Positions 11,070 to 20,552 of a stretch of DNA of 64,000 nucleotides are shown in pieces (position 1 is the first letter of the stretch; every line of letters begins with the position of its first letter). Source of the DNA: Mesorhizobium sp. ORS 3324 (GTDB taxonomy: Bacteria; Pseudomonadota; Alphaproteobacteria; Rhizobiales; Rhizobiaceae); contig LM655169.1 of the NCBI GenBank assembly GCA_000824825.2, forward strand, positions 5,962 to 69,961, given 5' to 3'. The translations under genes and the position numbers were made by a program. The notes below the pieces were generated by a model. That model saw only the letters and a list, made by a program, of their open reading frames with translations, was not told where the DNA came from and ran no database searches.

Positions 11070-11489
11070 ATGATCAAGGTGACGCAGCTCGCCCATGTCT
11101 GCATCTTCGCGCATGATCTGGAGGCGACGCGAAGCTTCTACCGCGACGTGCTCGGCATGGACACAAGGTTCAATTTCCTGCGCGACGGCAAGATCTTTGG
11201 CTTCTACCTCGACTGCGGCGGCCGCAGCCACGTCGAGGTATTCGAGAAGAGCGAGAGCAGCTACAGCGAGCAGAACCAGATCAACCACCTCTGCCTGGAG
11301 GTGCAAGATATCGATGCCGCGATTGCGCACGTCCAGTCGAAAGGCGTCGAGGTGACGCCGAAGAAGCTTGCCTGCGACGACACCTATCAGGCCTGGATCA
11401 AAGACCCCAACGGCGTGAGGATCGAGCTGTTCGAATATACCGGCAAAAGCGCGCAGTTCGCGGGCGGCGATCGCGTCGCCGACTGGTGA
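11070..11489 (+). CDS. VOC-family (glyoxalase I-like) protein
   Basis: 139 aa from ATG 11070. Two beta-alpha-beta-beta-beta modules are visible. Candidate metal ligands in the expected places are His9 (QLAHVCIFAHD), Glu in HVEVFEK, His in NHLCLEVQD and Glu in VRIELFEY. This His/Glu/His/Glu spacing fits glyoxalase I-type enzymes or related metal-dependent lyases, but lactoylglutathione lyase activity cannot be asserted. It lies 52 bases after folC on the same strand. Confidence 0.85.
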   Translation: MIKVTQLAHVCIFAHDLEATRSFYRDVLGMDTRFNFLRDGKIFGFYLDCGGRSHVEVFEKSESSYSEQNQINHLCLEVQDIDAAIAHVQSKGVEVTPKKLACDDTYQAWIKDPNGVRIELFEYTGKSAQFAGGDRVADW

Positions 11490-11607
11490 AATGCATGTCG
11501 CCCAAACTGAGCGGCGGTTTTGGGAAACGGCATCCAAGACCTGAAGCGTGTCGCTGGAGCCCATTTTAACGACACTCCTTCGGTAGTGCATCAGTCTGAA
11601 ATGCAGT

Positions 11608-12021
11608 TCAGAAATCCCAAGGTGAGATCAAGTCAAGGCTGGCAGAGCTGAAATCGCTCAGATTGCGCGTTGCAAGCCGACCGCTATTCACACGTGCGAT
11701 GGCGGCAATCATTCCGTCGGGTGCCGACATGGCTCGGCCTTGGCGGCGGGCAGCTCCCATGATCTCGCCATAAGCCAAGGCAGCTTCCTCAGTCAGCCCA
11801 AAAATCCGATCGGCAAAGCGATGGCGCCACTGAGCAAGTCCGTGCCCCAGACGACCGGCACGCTCATCAGGGCGTATCTTTTCGATGCCGAAAGCGATTT
11901 CAGCAATCACGACGGTTGAAAGCGCCAACTCGGCATCGTTCCGCACGAGCCAAGCCAGTACGGCTGCATCGGGCGCTTTCTTAAGCGTCTCCGAGACAAC
12001 GATAGTGTCGACAAAAATCAA
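11608..12021 (-). CDS. vapC: PIN-domain toxin of a VapBC-like type II toxin-antitoxin pair
   Basis: 137 aa PIN-domain ribonuclease. The metal-binding acids are in the usual places: Asp in FVDTIVVSE, Glu in VIAEIAFGIE, Asp in SAPDGMIAAIA and Asp in TRNLSDF. The first motif is normally VDTNV; here Asn is replaced by Ile (DTIV), although the acid is kept. It overlaps the upstream antitoxin gene by four bases. Family toxins cleave specific RNAs, and the target here is unknown. Confidence 0.88.
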   Translation of the reverse strand: MIFVDTIVVSETLKKAPDAAVLAWLVRNDAELALSTVVIAEIAFGIEKIRPDERAGRLGHGLAQWRHRFADRIFGLTEEAALAYGEIMGAARRQGRAMSAPDGMIAAIARVNSGRLATRNLSDFSSASLDLISPWDF

Positions 12022-12266
12022 AGCTCGGGTCCTGGGTGGACTTGACGGCTTTCGCGGATGATATCCTCCAGATCGATGTCAACGCCGCTGGTTGCCGCTA
12101 GGCGAGCATAAAAGGCGGACGCTGGCTCACGTCCAGCTTCCCGAATCTCGTAGGATTCAAGCGCACGCTCGACAATGTCGGCTATGGAGCGGTTTTCGCG
12201 ACGCGCAAGTCGATGAGCAAGGTCACGCGCCTTGGCGCTGCGAACTGAGAGCTGTGGTTCCGCCAT
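12018..12266 (-). CDS. vapB: VapB-like antitoxin
   Basis: 82 aa from ATG 12266 with AAAAGGAGT upstream. The N-terminal part (QLSVRSAKARDLAHRLARRE, then NRSIADIVERAL) resembles the ribbon-helix-helix of Rv0623/VapB-type antitoxins. The acidic tail DIDLEDIIRESRQ would bind the toxin. The last four bases overlap the toxin start, giving translational coupling. Such antitoxins repress their own promoter; no obvious operator was identified. Confidence 0.82.
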   Translation of the reverse strand: MAEPQLSVRSAKARDLAHRLARRENRSIADIVERALESYEIREAGREPASAFYARLAATSGVDIDLEDIIRESRQVHPGPEL

Positions 12267-12335
12267 CTGCAACTCCTTTTGGCGGAGATATATGCCAGCC
12301 ATCATGTGCCATCAAGATGGCAGATGATGGCCAGC

Positions 12336-12617
12336 TCATTTCAGTTCGATCTCGATGAAGGCGTATTCGCCGTCATTGGCGTTGATGACGTCGTGCTCGA
12401 CGCCTTCCCTGCGGAAAAAGGGTGCGCCCTTCTTCATCTCGGCGAAGGATTCGCCGTCCTTGGTCACCAGCTTCAGCCTGCCGTCCATCAGCGGCACGAC
12501 GACATAGTCGTGGCCGTGGCGGTGCCAGCCGGTGTTGGCGCCGGGCGCGAAGCGGTATTCGGTGACGACGACCCGCTCGTTGTCGACGAAGACGGTGGCC
12601 TTGGCTGTTCCGGTCAT
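12336..12617 (-). CDS. Small cupin-domain protein
   Basis: 93 aa from ATG 12617 with AAAAGGAGA upstream. A single cupin barrel carries the first metal motif GWHRHGHDYVVVPLMDG (His32, His34, His36 and a following acid position) and a second motif around FFRREGVEHDVIN. Single-domain cupins of this size act as dioxygenases, isomerases or sensors; nothing decides between them. It is on the same strand as trxA, but a terminator separates the two. Confidence 0.82.
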   Translation of the reverse strand: MTGTAKATVFVDNERVVVTEYRFAPGANTGWHRHGHDYVVVPLMDGRLKLVTKDGESFAEMKKGAPFFRREGVEHDVINANDGEYAFIEIELK

Positions 12618-12707
12618 GAGGCTCTCCTTTTCTCCAAGATTCTCCAAGAAAAGGAGATGAGGCCCGCGGGCGTCAGGGCCAGAATGCCGCCAGCGATCGC
12701 GCCAAAG

Positions 12708-12737
12708 AAAAAGCCCGGCGCGATGGCCGGGCTTTTT
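12708..12737. terminator. Bidirectional-looking terminator below trxA
   Basis: The stem AAAAAGCCCGGC (12708-12719) pairs with the segment GCCGGGCTTTTT (12726-12737). The A/T ends give a T-tract on both strands. It lies 20 bases beyond the trxA stop on the minus strand. Confidence 0.88.
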
Positions 12738-12757
12738 CCTGAAATCTTATGCTTGGC

Positions 12758-13081
12758 TCAGGCGAGGCTGCCATTGATCCAGTGCGACAGCGCGGTCTTC
12801 GGCGCCGCGCCCACCTTCATGTCGGCCACTTCGCCGCCCTTGAAGATCATCAGAGTCGGGATCGAGCGCACGCCGTACTGCGCGGCCAACTCGGGATTCT
12901 CGTCGATGTTGAGCTTGGCGACCTTGATCTTCGAGCCGAGCTCCTTGGCGATGTCTTCCAGCGCCGGTGCGATCATCTTGCAGGGACCGCACCACTCGGC
13001 CCAGAAATCCACCACGACCGGCTCCTTGGCGTTGAGCACATCGGCCTGGAAATTGCCCTTGTCGACCTTGACGGTGGCCAT
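12758..13081 (-). CDS. trxA: Thioredoxin
   Basis: 107 aa from ATG 13081 with GAAAGGA upstream. Classic thioredoxin fold: active site WCGPC (Cys31, Cys34), the buried Asp in VVVDFWAEW, and the cis-Pro loop [11 protein letters not shown]. Cytoplasmic dithiol reductant for ribonucleotide reductase and similar partners. It follows addA by 75 bases on the same strand and has its own terminator. Confidence 0.98.
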   Translation of the reverse strand: MATVKVDKGNFQADVLNAKEPVVVDFWAEWCGPCKMIAPALEDIAKELGSKIKVAKLNIDENPELAAQYGVRSIPTLMIFKGGEVADMKVGAAPKTALSHWINGSLA

Positions 13082-13156
13082 GCTGAAATCCTTTCGAAAA
13101 CTCGGGGTTGCACCAAATGTGGTGGTTGTGGCGGCGATGTTCAAGCAGTTCTTGTG

Positions 13157-16100
13157 TCACGCTCCCGTGAGTCGGGCAAGGGCATCGTCCATCGCCTTTG
13201 CCGGCAGCTCGATCAGGCGCGGCGCCTCGGTGAAGAGCAGCGCCGCCGTCACCTCGCGGCCCGGATAGAGCGGCCGAAGCAGCGCGCGGTAGAGCGCAAG
13301 CTGCAGGACGTAGGCCGGCGCCACTTCGGCCAGGCTGGCGGGCGCCGGCCGGTTGGTCTTGTAATCGACGATCGACACCTTGTCCGCGGCGACGGCCAAC
13401 CGGTCGATCTTGCCGGAGATGGAACGCAGCTTACCCTTGACCTCAAGGCTGCCCATGACCGCGACTTCCGCCCGCGAGGACGGCAAAAACAGTGGGCCGA
13501 AGCGATCGTCGGAAAGGATCGAAAGCACCGCGTCCAGCGCCTTGTCGCGCTCGCCCTGCGGCCATCCGGCGCCGGCGCGCGCCAGATAGCGTTCCGCCGC
13601 GCTTCGCCTCTCGCCCTCGGCGATGCCCGGCAGCATCTGCAGCAGTTTGTGCAGGGCCAGTCCGCGCACCACGGCGAAACCAGGCTCGGCCTCGGCGTCC
13701 AGCACCGGCGAGCGCGTATCGGGCAGGGCTTCTGTCGTCTCATCGATCAGCGCCGAGGCGCCCGAGGGCGACAGCGGCCGCGGCAATTCCTCATAAGGCG
13801 GCAGCGGCCGGAACAAGCTGTCCGGCAGCGGCGCTGCGTGCTCGAACGGCGCCGTCTCGTCGGGCGCGGCGGAAGCCACCGGCGGCAGCTTGGTCATATG
13901 GAAGCGATGCACCGTCACCTCGGTCGTCGCCGGATGCCGGCGCTCAGTGCTTTCCGGCGCAGCCAGCAGCGCCCGGCTGACGATCGAATGCCAGGTGCCG
14001 GTGCTCGGCGCCCGCTTGCCGTGATAGCCGCAGACGATCAGCCGATCCTCGGCGCGCGTCATGCCGACATAGAGCAGCCGCCGGTATTCGTCGTCGGCAA
14101 GCTCGCGCGCTCGCACCGAGGCCGCTCGCGAGATGCCATTGGCGACGTCGCTGGCCGAGCGCCAGAGATAGCCCTTGCCTTTCCATTGCGTGCCCGAGCT
14201 TTCGAAGGCCATCAGCCGCGGCAGATGCTGGTCGCTGAACGGCGCCGAGCCGCCGTCGACCAGGAAGACGACCGGCGCTTCCAGGCCCTTGGCGGCATGC
14301 ACGGTCATGACGCGCACCTCGTCGCGCGTCTGGTCCATCTCGCGCTTGATCTCGGGACCGCTGCTTTCCAGCGTCGAGAGGAAGGCTTCCAGACCCGGCA
14401 GGCCGGTGCGTTCCTCGGCCAAGCAGAAGCTCAGGAATTCGTCCAGGATGTCGCCGGCCTCCGGTCCGAGCCGCGCCGTCATCTTGCGCCGCAGCCCGTC
14501 GCGCGAAAGCGCCGCTGCATAGAATTCGAACACCGGCTTGAACGCCACCTCGTTCGCCCAGGCATCGAGCCGGCTAACAACGGCAGCCAGCGCCTCGTCG
14601 CCAGCCGCATGGTGCCTCAGCGATGCGATCAGCGACTGGCCGGTCTGACGCTCGCCGGCGAGCGTCAGCAACATCTCCTCCGAAACGTCGAAGATCGGGC
14701 TGCGCAGGACGGCGGCCAAGGACAGGTCGTCCTCCGGCTGGATCAAAAAATGGCCGAGCGCAATCAGGTCCTGCACGGCGATATGGCCGGGCAGGCTCAG
14801 CCTGTCGGCGCCGGCCACCGGGATCTGCCGGTTCTTGAGACCGCGTGACAGCGCATGCACGAAGCGGTCGCGCTTGCGCACCAGGACAAGGATGTCGCCG
14901 GCGGTCAGCTTCCGGCCCTTGCCTTCGATTACCTCGCCGTTCCTTAGCCAGTTCTGGATGGTCGTCGCCACATGCTCGGCCACGCGCACGGCGGGCGCGC
15001 TGGCATGGTTGACCGGCAGGGTCCAGTCGTCCGGCTCCTCGACCATCTCGGCGCCGATCGAGGGCCATACCTCGACATAGCCCGGCGCGTCGGTGCGGAT
15101 CGCCTTGTGGCTCAGCGGATCGGGATCGTGGCTGATGCCGCGCCGCACCCGCGGCTCCGCGAAGACGCGGTCGACGGCGGCAAGCACGTCGTCGCTCGAA
15201 CGGAACGACCAGGTAAGTTTCAGGTCGGCGAAGGAAGCCTCCGCGCCGCGCACGCGCCCGGCAAACAAAAGCCGGCTCTCGGCAAAGGAATCGGGTGCGG
15301 CTCCTTGAAAGGAATAGATCGACTGCTTCTCGTCGCCGACGGCGAAGACCGTGCGCCGCACCGCCTCGCGCTGGCCGAGCCCGGCAAAGAACTCTTCCGT
15401 CAGCTTCTTCACCACCTCCCACTGGTCGGGGCTGGTGTCCTGCGCCTCGTCGAGCAGGATGTGGTCGATGCCCTGGTCGAGCTTGAACTGCACCCAGGGG
15501 CCGGCATCCGGCCGCGACAATAGGCTGACGGTGCGGGTGATCAGGTCGTTGAAGTCGAGGAAGCCGCGGCTTCGCTTCAACTGCTCGTAGCGGGCGATCA
15601 GCCAGCCGGCGACGGCGAGCGCGGCGGCCGTGCCTTCGAGCATGCGGAACAGCGCCAGCCGGTCCGACACGTCGAGGATCGCCTTGGCCGCCGCCAGATA
15701 GCGCTCCGGCAGATCGGGCAGCCGGTCGACCAGCGCTTTCTTGAAGATCTTCGGAGGATCGTAAGGGTCGCCATCGGAGCGCAGGAACGCCTTGGCGAGC
15801 AGCCGCAGCCGCCGGATCGGATCGGCCTCGGCAAAGGCGCTTTGCGCATAGGGCAGAACATTGTTCAGCACCTGCCGCGCATCGGCGATTTCCGCGGCAC
15901 GCGCGAATTCGGTGAACGCGCCGGGCGCAAAGCCCGGCAGCGGCCAGACGGACGCGGCGATGCCGTCGGCCGTCTGGCCGGGCCTGAAACCGAATTCGGC
16001 GAAGAGCGGCCGGAAATCCCGGTCCTTGCCGAGCTTGGCGATGAAGGCGCGCAATTCGCTGCGCTTGGTGACGATTTCCGCCAGCAATGTGTCGAGCCCG

Positions 16101-16669
16101 AACTCACCGCCCCGCTCCAGCACCGTGGCGAAAGCTTCCGCCAGGCCTTCGACGCCGGCGCCGGCGCCCGAGATCATGTCGCGGCGGGCGTCGGCGAACA
16201 GCGAGGCTTCCATCTGCGGATCGAGCATCTCGAAATGCGCCGGGATGTTGGCTTCGAGCGGGAACTGATGCAGCACCGATTCGCAGAAGGCATGGATGGT
16301 CTGGATTTTCAGGCCGCCCGGCGTCTCAAGCGCCTCAGCGAACAATCGGCGCGCACGGCGCATGGTGTCGCGGTCGGCATCGCGCCCGTCGAGCGCCGCA
16401 ATCCGCGACGCCAGCTCGGCATCGGGAAGGGACGTCCATTCCGACAGCGTCGAGAAGACACGGTTCGACATGTTGGCGGCGGCGGCGCGCGTATAGGTGA
16501 GGCACAGGATCTTCGACGGATCGGTTCCGTTGAGCAGAAGCCGGATGACGCGCTGCGCCAACACATGCGTCTTGCCCGAGCCGGCGTTGGCCGACACCCA
16601 GGCCGAATTTTGCGGGTCGGAAGCGCGCGCCTGGCTGGCGGCGGTGTCGGAGGGGATCGGATATCTCAT
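13157..16669 (-). CDS. addA: Double-strand break repair helicase-nuclease AddA
   Basis: 1170 aa from ATG 16669. UvrD-type helicase with Walker A NAGSGKT at residues 28-34, LCLTYTRAAAANM, DEAQDTSPDQW (Walker B), GDEKQSIYSFQGA, VMTVHAAKGLEAPVVFLVD and LLYVGMTRAEDRL. The C-terminal RecB-like nuclease shows VSIVDYKTNRPAP and a following LQLALYRALL. AddAB processes double-strand ends for RecA loading and replaces RecBCD in alphaproteobacteria. Its ATG overlaps the addB stop as ATGA. Confidence 0.97.
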   Translation of the reverse strand: MRYPIPSDTAASQARASDPQNSAWVSANAGSGKTHVLAQRVIRLLLNGTDPSKILCLTYTRAAAANMSNRVFSTLSEWTSLPDAELASRIAALDGRDADRDTMRRARRLFAEALETPGGLKIQTIHAFCESVLHQFPLEANIPAHFEMLDPQMEASLFADARRDMISGAGAGVEGLAEAFATVLERGGEFGLDTLLAEIVTKRSELRAFIAKLGKDRDFRPLFAEFGFRPGQTADGIAASVWPLPGFAPGAFTEFARAAEIADARQVLNNVLPYAQSAFAEADPIRRLRLLAKAFLRSDGDPYDPPKIFKKALVDRLPDLPERYLAAAKAILDVSDRLALFRMLEGTAAALAVAGWLIARYEQLKRSRGFLDFNDLITRTVSLLSRPDAGPWVQFKLDQGIDHILLDEAQDTSPDQWEVVKKLTEEFFAGLGQREAVRRTVFAVGDEKQSIYSFQGAAPDSFAESRLLFAGRVRGAEASFADLKLTWSFRSSDDVLAAVDRVFAEPRVRRGISHDPDPLSHKAIRTDAPGYVEVWPSIGAEMVEEPDDWTLPVNHASAPAVRVAEHVATTIQNWLRNGEVIEGKGRKLTAGDILVLVRKRDRFVHALSRGLKNRQIPVAGADRLSLPGHIAVQDLIALGHFLIQPEDDLSLAAVLRSPIFDVSEEMLLTLAGERQTGQSLIASLRHHAAGDEALAAVVSRLDAWANEVAFKPVFEFYAAALSRDGLRRKMTARLGPEAGDILDEFLSFCLAEERTGLPGLEAFLSTLESSGPEIKREMDQTRDEVRVMTVHAAKGLEAPVVFLVDGGSAPFSDQHLPRLMAFESSGTQWKGKGYLWRSASDVANGISRAASVRARELADDEYRRLLYVGMTRAEDRLIVCGYHGKRAPSTGTWHSIVSRALLAAPESTERRHPATTEVTVHRFHMTKLPPVASAAPDETAPFEHAAPLPDSLFRPLPPYEELPRPLSPSGASALIDETTEALPDTRSPVLDAEAEPGFAVVRGLALHKLLQMLPGIAEGERRSAAERYLARAGAGWPQGERDKALDAVLSILSDDRFGPLFLPSSRAEVAVMGSLEVKGKLRSISGKIDRLAVAADKVSIVDYKTNRPAPASLAEVAPAYVLQLALYRALLRPLYPGREVTAALLFTEAPRLIELPAKAMDDALARLTGA

Positions 16670-19600
16670 CCTTCCGCCTCGTCTTCGCTTTCGCCGCCGG
16701 CCGACCATTCGAGCACGCGGGCGAGATGGTCATAGTCGCCATCGGCCTCGCCCTCGCGGAAGGGCAGCGCGCGCGACAGATAGCCGGTCTGCGGGTCGGC
16801 ATAGTGGAAGAGCAACCGTTCCAGCCTGGCCCAGGCCTCCTCGGCAAGCTCGTTGGCGGTCTTCGGCTTGCGGTTGTATTCGAGGATCGATTCCTCGAAC
16901 ACCTCGCCGTTCGGCTTGAGCCGCACGAAGGCGAGCTGCGAGGGCTCGCATATGCCCAGCTCCCTGAAGGCACCGCGCCTGAGCAACGCGCCTTCGAGCG
17001 CGAGTTGCGGCGACAAAAGCGTGTGCGCCTGCGCCTTCGACGGCGAGGAGCCGGTCTTGTAGTCGAGGATATCGGCCATGCCGCCGGCAAGCAGGTCGAC
17101 GCGGTCGGCGTAGCCGGAGAGCGTGACGCCGGTGCGTCCGACGACGGTCTTCTCGGCGCGCTCCTCGGCATGGCGCCTGGCGACAGCCTCGGCGCGGGTA
17201 TGCTCCCATTCGATGATGTTGGCGGCGAGCTTTTTGAAGCGCGGCCACCATACCGCCTCGATGTCGGGCGGAAGCGCTGCGTCGGCAAAGCAGGCTCGGC
17301 CGACCTCGATAAGGGCTGCCGACGCGCCCGGCACCCTCGGGTCCTCCACTCGACGCGAGAACAGATGCAGGATGGCGTGAAACAGCGTGCCGCGTTCGGC
17401 AGCGCCTGGATCGCGGATCACCGGATCGAGTGGCATCAGGCCGAGGATGCGCCTGGCGTAGATCGCATAGGGGTCGCGGCGCAGCGTCTCGATCTCGGTG
17501 ACCGAGAAATGCTGTGGCCGCAGGTGCAGCGGCGGCTTCGGCTGCGGGCGCGCCGCGAAGTCCTTCCTGTCGCCGGCATCGAGCGCGCGCGCCCAGGCAA
17601 GCAGCGCATCGCCGCGCCGGCTAAGTGCCGCCGCCTGGTTCTTGCCGATGAAGGTGAGGATGCGCTGCAGCCAGCGCGACGGCACCGCCGGCGCGTCGCC
17701 GGATCGCGCCGAGCGCGTCAGCACCACTTGCCTGGCGCCCATCGCCATCTGGAAGTCATGCGCGGCCAGGCCGATGCGCCGCTCCGGCGGCTCGAGGTCG
17801 ATGCCGGTCTTCATCAACCGCGACATGAAGCGGTCGCTCTCGGGCTTGCGCGGCCACACGCCTTCGTTGAGCCCGCCGATGACGAGCGTGTCGACGCTCT
17901 GCAGCCGCGCTTCCAACGCGCCCCAGATGGCGATGTTACGGTCGGTGCCCTGCGCCGGCTTGACCGTTTCCGGCGCGACCAGCGCTTCCATCACATCCGG
18001 CCATTCGCCGACGGAGAAGGTGAAGGGCGACGACGCGGCAACCAGCCCGCGCAGCAGCTCGGCAAGCTTCTCGCCGGCGTCGCCGGCATAGAGTTCCGTC
18101 AGGCTGCCATCGGCCGCGCGGCCAAGACCTTCCAGCGCCACGACGCTCGCCCGCGTCAGTGTCGCGATATCGGCATCCTTCTCGCCACGCATCGCCGTGA
18201 GCGGGGAAAGCGCATCAGTGAGGCGGCTAAGCACATCCTGTGCATGCTCGATGCCGCGCACACTGAGGCGTGGAAACCAGAAGGGTGGACGGCTGTCGCC
18301 GCCAAGGCCGGAGAGCCGCGCCTCGAAAAGCTCGCCAAGCGAGACAACGTCCGGGCGGCCGGTGCCGCCGCGCAGCGCCACCAGCTCGATCAACTCGACC
18401 GCCCTGCGCGCGGTCTGGCGATCGAGGCCAAGGCCTAGCAGGGGATGCTTGAGCAGCGACAGCAGACCCACCGGATCGCCCGGCCGGAAAGCCGCATTCA
18501 GCGCCAGCCTGAGCAGGCCGGCCGCCGGCGTGTTGCTTAGCGGCGTGCCGCCGGAATCGTCGGCGACGACGCCGAAGCGCAGCAGCTCGGCCGAGACGCG
18601 CCGGGCCAGAGCGCGGTCGCCGGTGACGAGCGCCGCGTGCTGGCCCGGCATTTCCACGGCACACTTCAACGCAATCGCGATCGCCACCGCCTCGTCGCGC
18701 TCGTTGGCCGCTTCCACCAGCGTCACGCCGGCCAGCGCCTGCTCGACGTCGGTCGCCGCGAAACGCGGCCGCGTCTCGGTCCAGTGCTCTGTGGTTTCGG
18801 CCGGCCGGAGCGCCTCGCCGACAAGCGCCGAGCGCAATGCCAGCGGCCCTGCCGCCGCGGCGATCTCCTCGACATCGCGGCGGTCGATGCCGATGCGGCC
18901 GATCAGCTTGGCGAGACCATATTGCGGATGGCCGAGCGTTGCCGGACGTGCGCCGGGCGCAGCTATCGCCGCGAAGGAGGCGTCGTCGAGCTCGCGATCG
19001 AGCCCGGGCAGAACCACGGCGCCGTGGGGCAGGCCGGCGATCACGGCAAGCAGTTCGGCGGTTGCGGGGATGGAGCCGGTCGAACCGGCGGCGATCACCG
19101 GTCCGGCCGGCGGATTGCGCCTGAGCCTCGCCGCCTCCAGCCGGATCAGCGCGCTGCGATGCGCCGCCGGGTTGGAGCGGTTGCGCTCTTCGAGCAGCTT
19201 AGGCCAGTTGTCGGTGACGATGCCGAGGAAATCGAGCGTCACCTGCCACCAGCCGGCAAGGTTGCCGCTTACCAGCGTGGCAAGCTTTGCCCAATCCGTG
19301 CCCTCGGTCTCGATCTCGTCCATCAGCCGGGCAAGGTCGCGCGCCAACCAGATGGCGTCGGCAGCCGAGGTCGGCACGACGAATTCCTCGTTGAAGCGCG
19401 CCGCCACATGCGCCGGCAGGCTCTCCTTCCAGGCGCGCACCAGCGGCGCGAGCAGCAAGAGCCGCTCTTGCGCTGCGATCGGCGGGGCGAGATCGACGGC
19501 GGGTGCCGATTCGGCGTCGAAGGCGGCTTCGTCCTCATCGAATTCGCCGAGCGGACGCACGGTCGGCAGGATGGCCGAGCGATGCCCAAGCACCTCGACA

Positions 19601-19785
19601 AAGGCGCCGCGCAGCGCGCGCGCGGCACGCCGCGTCGGCACATAGACTGTCGCGTCGGCAAGCGCCAGCGGGTCGCCGTCGAAGCGAAAGCCGGGAATGA
19701 GTCGGCCTGCGAGCAAGGCCTCCGCCAGCGTCGGCAGGAACGGCGCTCCGGGCGGGATGGAAAAGACGCGGCGCGAGCCGCTCAT
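16666..19785 (-). CDS. addB: Double-strand break repair protein AddB
   Basis: 1039 aa from ATG 19785, beginning MSGSRRVFSIPPGAPFLPTL. It is the AddB subunit: an inactivated helicase-like N-terminus with a PD-(D/E)XK nuclease at the C-terminus, marked by AERGTLFHAILH and ADILDYKTGSSPS (near residue 905), then LLSPQLALEGALL. VIGGLNEGVWPRKPE is a family block. The gene overlaps its neighbours by four bases at both ends (ATGA), so expression with addA should be tightly coupled. The iron-sulfur cysteines of Bacillus AddB are not evident. Confidence 0.95.
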   Translation of the reverse strand: MSGSRRVFSIPPGAPFLPTLAEALLAGRLIPGFRFDGDPLALADATVYVPTRRAARALRGAFVEVLGHRSAILPTVRPLGEFDEDEAAFDAESAPAVDLAPPIAAQERLLLLAPLVRAWKESLPAHVAARFNEEFVVPTSAADAIWLARDLARLMDEIETEGTDWAKLATLVSGNLAGWWQVTLDFLGIVTDNWPKLLEERNRSNPAAHRSALIRLEAARLRRNPPAGPVIAAGSTGSIPATAELLAVIAGLPHGAVVLPGLDRELDDASFAAIAAPGARPATLGHPQYGLAKLIGRIGIDRRDVEEIAAAAGPLALRSALVGEALRPAETTEHWTETRPRFAATDVEQALAGVTLVEAANERDEAVAIAIALKCAVEMPGQHAALVTGDRALARRVSAELLRFGVVADDSGGTPLSNTPAAGLLRLALNAAFRPGDPVGLLSLLKHPLLGLGLDRQTARRAVELIELVALRGGTGRPDVVSLGELFEARLSGLGGDSRPPFWFPRLSVRGIEHAQDVLSRLTDALSPLTAMRGEKDADIATLTRASVVALEGLGRAADGSLTELYAGDAGEKLAELLRGLVAASSPFTFSVGEWPDVMEALVAPETVKPAQGTDRNIAIWGALEARLQSVDTLVIGGLNEGVWPRKPESDRFMSRLMKTGIDLEPPERRIGLAAHDFQMAMGARQVVLTRSARSGDAPAVPSRWLQRILTFIGKNQAAALSRRGDALLAWARALDAGDRKDFAARPQPKPPLHLRPQHFSVTEIETLRRDPYAIYARRILGLMPLDPVIRDPGAAERGTLFHAILHLFSRRVEDPRVPGASAALIEVGRACFADAALPPDIEAVWWPRFKKLAANIIEWEHTRAEAVARRHAEERAEKTVVGRTGVTLSGYADRVDLLAGGMADILDYKTGSSPSKAQAHTLLSPQLALEGALLRRGAFRELGICEPSQLAFVRLKPNGEVFEESILEYNRKPKTANELAEEAWARLERLLFHYADPQTGYLSRALPFREGEADGDYDHLARVLEWSAGGESEDEAEG

Positions 19786-20552
19786 ACCGCCTTCGCGAGC
19801 GCGCCGGCGACCGCCGCCTCGGCGGCCGGAATGGCGTCGGGCGTGCCGACGGTGATCCAATGACCCTGCATCTTCATACCGAACAGGCGACCGGCGGCGA
19901 TCGCCTTGTCGAAATAGGCGTTGAGCGAATGCGGCCCAGATGGCGCATCATTGAATATGCGTTTGTGGACAATTGCCGCGCCGGCATAGATCAAGCCTGC
20001 GGGATCTCCCTTCGAGCGCCGCAAAGTACCGTCCGACGCCATCAGGAAATCCGAGCTGCCGCAATGTCCGGTCGCCGATTGGAGTTCCGCGAGCATCAGC
20101 AGAATGTCCATTTTCGCACCCCGCCAAGCATGGGCGAGTCGCGAGAGATTGGAAACCTCTCTCTCTATCCAAAATGTGTCGGCGTTGAGCACGTAGAACC
20201 GGACGCCCAGATTAGGGAGCGCCTTGATGATCCCACCGGCAGAGTCCAGCAAACCTTCGCGCTCATCGGAAATGACGATTCGCGGTGTGTGTCGCTGTTT
20301 GACATGGGCGACAATCTGGTCGGGAAGATAGTGGACATTTACAACGGCTCTTTTGACGCCGACGCTGGCTAGGCTGTCGAGTCCCCAGTCGAGCAGTGCC
20401 TTGTCGGCTATCTTCACCAATGGCTTCGGTATCGTGTCGGTGATCGGCCGCATGCGCTTGCCAAGACCTGCTGCGAGCACCATCGCGGTCGTGGGGACGA
20501 GAGCGTCGTCCATCAACCTTAGGCCCAGATCGTTCACCTCCAAGTTGGTCAT
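19782..20552 (-). CDS. murU: MurU-like sugar-1-phosphate nucleotidyltransferase
   Basis: 256 aa. The nucleotidyltransferase signature MVLAAGLGKRMRPITDTIPK is near residues 24-43, with the metal-binding region YVLNADTFWIE mid-protein. GLIYAGAAIVHKRIF and GHWITVGTPDAI are further conserved blocks. In Pseudomonas and Caulobacter, MurU converts MurNAc-1-P to UDP-MurNAc in a cell-wall recycling bypass together with the kinase AmgK. The overlapping upstream gene carries an AmgK-like kinase domain, which supports that role here. The exact sugar is inferred from context. Confidence 0.85.
   Translation of the reverse strand: MTNLEVNDLGLRLMDDALVPTTAMVLAAGLGKRMRPITDTIPKPLVKIADKALLDWGLDSLASVGVKRAVVNVHYLPDQIVAHVKQRHTPRIVISDEREGLLDSAGGIIKALPNLGVRFYVLNADTFWIEREVSNLSRLAHAWRGAKMDILLMLAELQSATGHCGSSDFLMASDGTLRRSKGDPAGLIYAGAAIVHKRIFNDAPSGPHSLNAYFDKAIAAGRLFGMKMQGHWITVGTPDAIPAAEAAVAGALAKAV

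Noticed and set aside
12749..14848. 699-codon plus-strand frame opposite addA
   Set aside because: Antisense shadow of the addA C-terminal half; no known motifs, Arg/Gln/His-rich.
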